A DNA stretch of 64,000 nucleotides. Source: Serpula lacrymans var. lacrymans S7.9. Lineage: Eukaryota; Basidiomycota; Agaricomycetes; Boletales; Serpulaceae. The position numbers and the translations under genes are program-made. Positions 60,936 to 64,000 of the stretch are shown one piece after another (the first letter of the stretch is position 1; each line of letters begins with the position of its first letter). The stretch spans positions 1,723,932 through 1,787,931 of the forward strand of contig NW_006763300.1 in NCBI RefSeq assembly GCF_000218685.1, given 5' to 3'. A model generated the notes under the pieces. That model did no database searches, had not been told where the DNA came from, and saw nothing but the letters and a program-made list of their open reading frames with translations.

Positions 60936-62219
60936 TCACCAAAATTTGGTGCCTTCACCATCCATGTTGTAACTATTGTCATAGCTGACGTCTCCATGTA
61001 ATCCCTCCATTAGAACCCTATCTTTGTTTTCCATACAAATAGGACACCTATTGAAACTATGTCCTGGTGTGCGGCGGTCACAATCGGGGCAGTAATAGGC
61101 TTCACAGTAGTATGTGCGATGATCACTCCAACCGCAGTGTTGGCAGTAGGGAGCGTTATTGCGAACACCTTGGTGGTACTTTTGTCTGGTGTTAGACGAA
61201 GTGTCGGATTGGGGAGTGGGGGGATTGTCATCTCCCAGGTTGTATGTTCCTGCATACAACTGGTTGATCATATCGGTGTCATCTACATTGATTGGGTTGG
61301 AAGGAGAACCAGGCTTAGGCCTGTGCATTGTGCCAGGCGGACTGTCTTTCTGACTCTCTGACATACGAGACTGCTGTTTCGATGGAGTTCTCGCGGTGGG
61401 GATCTGGAGTATCACTTCTTTCCGGCCGTGTCGGGCTCCTCGTCGGTTTGTCAGATGACGACGGGTTAGGCCGTTTGACACTGGTCAAGGTGGAGGTGAC
61501 TGGGATGTTGGTGGTTTTGGGTTCGACCCAATGGAACGGGGACTGGAGGGGCTCGACCCTTGCAAGATTGGGCTGGTTGGGACGGTGGGAATGTATTCTT
61601 CCGCTGACGGGGTGGACGGAGGTTGTCGAGTGACAATGTGTTAAGTGAGCTCCGGGGTAGCACTGGTCTGCTCGGGGTATGATAGGGACTGGCGGGACAA
61701 ACCGGGTGGAGGAGTACTCAAACAACCGTCTCACTCTATCCGCATGCGCGCTTCTGTTAGCAAGGTCCTCCCGCCTAATTCCAAATATGCCTTTGCCGTG
61801 TCCGTCTGCCCACTCGAGGAGCTCATCCTCAAGCGTCGTTCCAAAGATTCTAAAACTAATTTTTCCATCCGGAGTGCCCGACAGATACTCGAGTCCTGAT
61901 TGTTGAGCCGCGAATGCTCGCTTTCCAACGAATGTAGTGAGTCTATGGCTTTTAATAGTTCATCAGCTACGAGGTCAATGGCAAGGAAGGTATGCATGGA
62001 GGAAAGAGCGTGGTACGCGTGGGGGTAGCATTTTTCTGTTTTGTAGAATAAATAAACGTAGGTGTTTTTGGCTGATATTAGTTCTATGGCGTCAGAGACG
62101 TTGGCTTGGTTGTGTTGTTGCCCACGGGCGAAGGACACTCGGTTGTCGGCTAGCATGTTGGCTTCACTGGGTACAAAATAGGTGGTGACAGGGAAGCCAG
62201 TAGAGTTGGAGGTAGACAT
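60936..62219 (-). pseudogene. Retroelement 3' ORF with zinc-finger end (frameshifted)
   Basis: Starts MSTSNSTGFPVTTYFVPSEA and has a helical part (AYHALSSMHTFLAIDLVADE; SLESEHSRLNNQDSSICRAL), then a Pro/Thr-rich linker, then a double zinc-knuckle-like end: YCQHCGWSDHRTYYCEAYYC, PDCDRRTPGHSFNRCPIC. The stop is at 60936, just before the polypurine tract. Text continuity requires two frame changes (near 61740 and near 61350-61400), so it is decayed. Its position is notable: it follows the chromodomain end of pol and precedes the 3' LTR, whereas gag of a gypsy element should precede pol. It may be an extra ORF or a displaced gag-like gene; a role in RNA or DNA binding is likely from the cysteine clusters. 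Confidence 0.7.
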
Positions 62220-62267
62220 GTTTGTGTTGAGAGACAGAGGATTGGTGGTGGTGGGGTGAATATCTCT

Positions 62268-63050
62268 TCAATGTAGTCTGTGGTCCTTCTTATACGCTTC
62301 CAGTATCTCCACAGCATTGGTTAAATGTTCTTTCGGCTCCCATGAGTTTTCGGAATGAGGGTAATAGTGCCATTTGATCAGGTAGCGGCGCCCGCGTTTC
62401 CAGGGTTTGTGTCTAAGAATACTTTCTACTTTGTATTCTTCTTCTTCATTGACAAGGTCAGGTGGTGGTCGGATAAAATTTGGGCCGTGAGTGTCGGTCT
62501 CTGCATACAGGGTGAGAAGGGATGTGTGGAAAATGTTGTGTATCCTCCAATGGGGAGGTAGGGATAATCGGTAATTCACCGGGGAAATCTTTTCTTGGAT
62601 GCGGAAAGGTCCGATGCATTTCATGTTAAACTTCTTGTATTTGGTAGCTTTTTCCCATAGGTTGGTGTTCTCTAACCACACCTTTTGCCCTTTGGAGAAT
62701 TGCGTGAACTTTCCGTTGTTTCGCTTCATCAATCTTACTTCTCGCGAGTTCGTGTGCTTTTAGGGCGTTTTCCCTTGCCCTAAGCAATTCGGATAAACAT
62801 TTTTCCACTGATGGGATATTTGTGGATCTGTGTTTAGTTGGGATTCCTCAGGGTTCGTATCCCATGATGAGGTAGAATGGTGATTGGTTGTTTGTGGAGT
62901 GTGGTTGTTGGTTGTGGCAGAATTCTGCCGTTGTGAGGTACTTTTCCCAGCTGTGCGGTTGGTTCTGGCAAAAGATGTGGAGGTAGATCTCCAGTTCTTG
63001 ATTGGATCGTTCTGTCTGTCCATCCGTTGTCGATGATAAGTACTGTTGTT
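62268..63050 (-). pseudogene. Gypsy pol 3' end: integrase and chromodomain (broken)
   Basis: From the right: integrase core text TDGQTERSNQELEIYL, SWEKYLTTAEFCHNQQPHST and SPFYLIMGYEP, interrupted by a TGA (62850-62848). Then IPSVEKCLSELLRARENALK AHELAR, a frame change near 62725, then KGQKVWLENTNLWEK, KCIGPFRIQEKISPVNYRLS and LPPHWRIHNIFHTSLL (integrase C-terminal GPY/F-type module). A chromodomain follows (EYKVESILRHKPWKRGRRYL IKWHYYPHSENSWEPKEHL), ending at 62268. This is a chromovirus-type gypsy element; the chromodomain steers integration to heterochromatin. The element is cut off near 63050, where unrelated sequence begins. Confidence 0.88.
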
Positions 63051-64000
63051 AGAAAACCACACACAAAAACAAACAAACACACAATCCTCCCAGATTCCAC
63101 GGAACTTGTTTATGGGCTTTGCCTCCTAGAACAGTGGGTGCTCTGGTTGTTCGTGGGGTGGTATATATGAGGATCCTTCAAAGTAAAACCCAGTGATGTA
63201 TGAGTGTGGGTTTTGAGGAGGAGGGATAGTTGAATTGATAGAAGATAGGGGCTTAGTGACGAGTATAGATGAGCACTACCTTGCTAATCGTAGCACAAGG
63301 TAGGTTTGAGAACGACGAGGATGACGAGGTGACGAGGTTCCCAGTGATAGCAGGCTCCTGACGCACAAACTGTAGTGCTCAGAAGGACTCTAATTGAAGG
63401 GGATGACAATCACTTTCAAAAAGTGACGAGTGACGATGACAGCAGTTGACAGTGGTAGCAGTGGGAAGTGTTGTGACCACACTGGATCACAAGCAGCAGA
63501 GTAGTGAACTTGAATTTAGAGAAGAAGTCTGGAATGGAGTTCTTGTTCTCTTTTACAAGGTAAAATACAGGGGTTTATATAGTAAAAGAAAAGTAGGCTA
63601 TGCACAGTATAGCTGTGCAAAAAAGAATGAGAAAGAATATGAAGGAAGGAATGTACGCTGACAAATCCTGCGTAGGTAGTACAGGATAAGATTGTCAAAA
63701 GAGGAAAAGAAAGAGATAGAACAATGAATGCTGTGAGTAATGTCACAGGTTTGTACAGCCATAAAGTAAAGTCCAATAGCAAAAAGAGAGCAGGAAAATC
63801 ATGATGTCATGGGAAGATGCAGTAAAAAAAGGGCAAGGCAAAACACTATCAGTATCAACACAGTTCCTTTATTGTCAGTCAGGCATTCTAAAAAAATATG
63901 TGTCCATAAAAATGATTCAAAAATCAAAAATAATCGCACTGTAAATGAATGTTCTGCTGAAGAAAAAGAAACTGGAGCCACCGGTCCACCACCTAGTCCA
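63051..64000. other. Further LTR-like repeat sequence
   Basis: After the abrupt end of the integrase, sequence is repeat-like without coding text. A minus-strand CTATATAAACCCC box near 63573-63585 resembles an LTR promoter, and GAC/GACGA-rich low-complexity runs occur at 63300-63450. It probably belongs to another LTR element continuing past the window edge. Borders not resolved. Confidence 0.45.

Overview
The window looks like part of a chromosome of a mushroom-forming basidiomycete (Agaricomycetes). Genes are broken up by many short introns (about 40-100 bp, GT-AG, often TTNAG or CAG acceptors). The proteins are fungal, and several belong to families I associate mainly with Agaricomycetes: DUF6593, a small cysteine-rich micro-exon protein, and a GH31 glucosidase with many introns. 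Splice models below were read by eye from frame, phase and splice signals; they have no transcript support.

Layout. 0-2.6 kb is transposon debris: a Ty3/gypsy reverse-transcriptase fragment, two LTR-like copies in opposite orientation and a 76-bp tandem duplication. 2.6-6.8 kb holds a telomere protein gene (RAP1) enclosed by a ~305-bp inverted repeat; each arm carries a TATA box and the same 43-codon ORF. 6.9-29.3 kb is a normal gene-dense block: DUF6593 protein, an unknown 639-aa protein, GH31 alpha-glucosidase, mitochondrial-type PP2C phosphatase, PRP4 splicing kinase, a cyclase-family protein, shugoshin, an S/T-P-rich unknown protein, and a small basic protein. 30.2-30.8 kb holds a six-exon gene for a 78-residue cysteine-rich protein. 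34.2-37.2 kb is a 14-TM-type MFS transporter, followed by a small membrane protein on the other strand.

38-52 kb is sparser. It contains three more DUF6593 genes, an unknown Pro-rich gene, a fragment of an unknown gene and a decayed MFS gene. 52.5-59.1 kb holds an unknown regulatory-looking protein, a C2-domain protein and an intact MFS transporter that is the paralogue of the decayed copy. 59.2-64 kb is mobile DNA: a MITE-like element, a broken Helitron-type PIF1 helicase interrupted by a complete LTR, and the decayed 3' half of a chromodomain gypsy element that carries an extra ORF between pol and the 3' LTR.

The genes do not form one pathway. RAP1 (telomeres), shugoshin (centromeric cohesion) and PRP4 (splicing) are housekeeping nuclear functions; GH31 is secreted nutrition. 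The three transporters and the DUF6593 family make up the lineage-variable part. The most unusual points are the inverted repeat around RAP1, the micro-exon cysteine-rich gene, the fixed 67-nt middle exon in all four DUF6593 genes, and the retroelement with a post-pol ORF.
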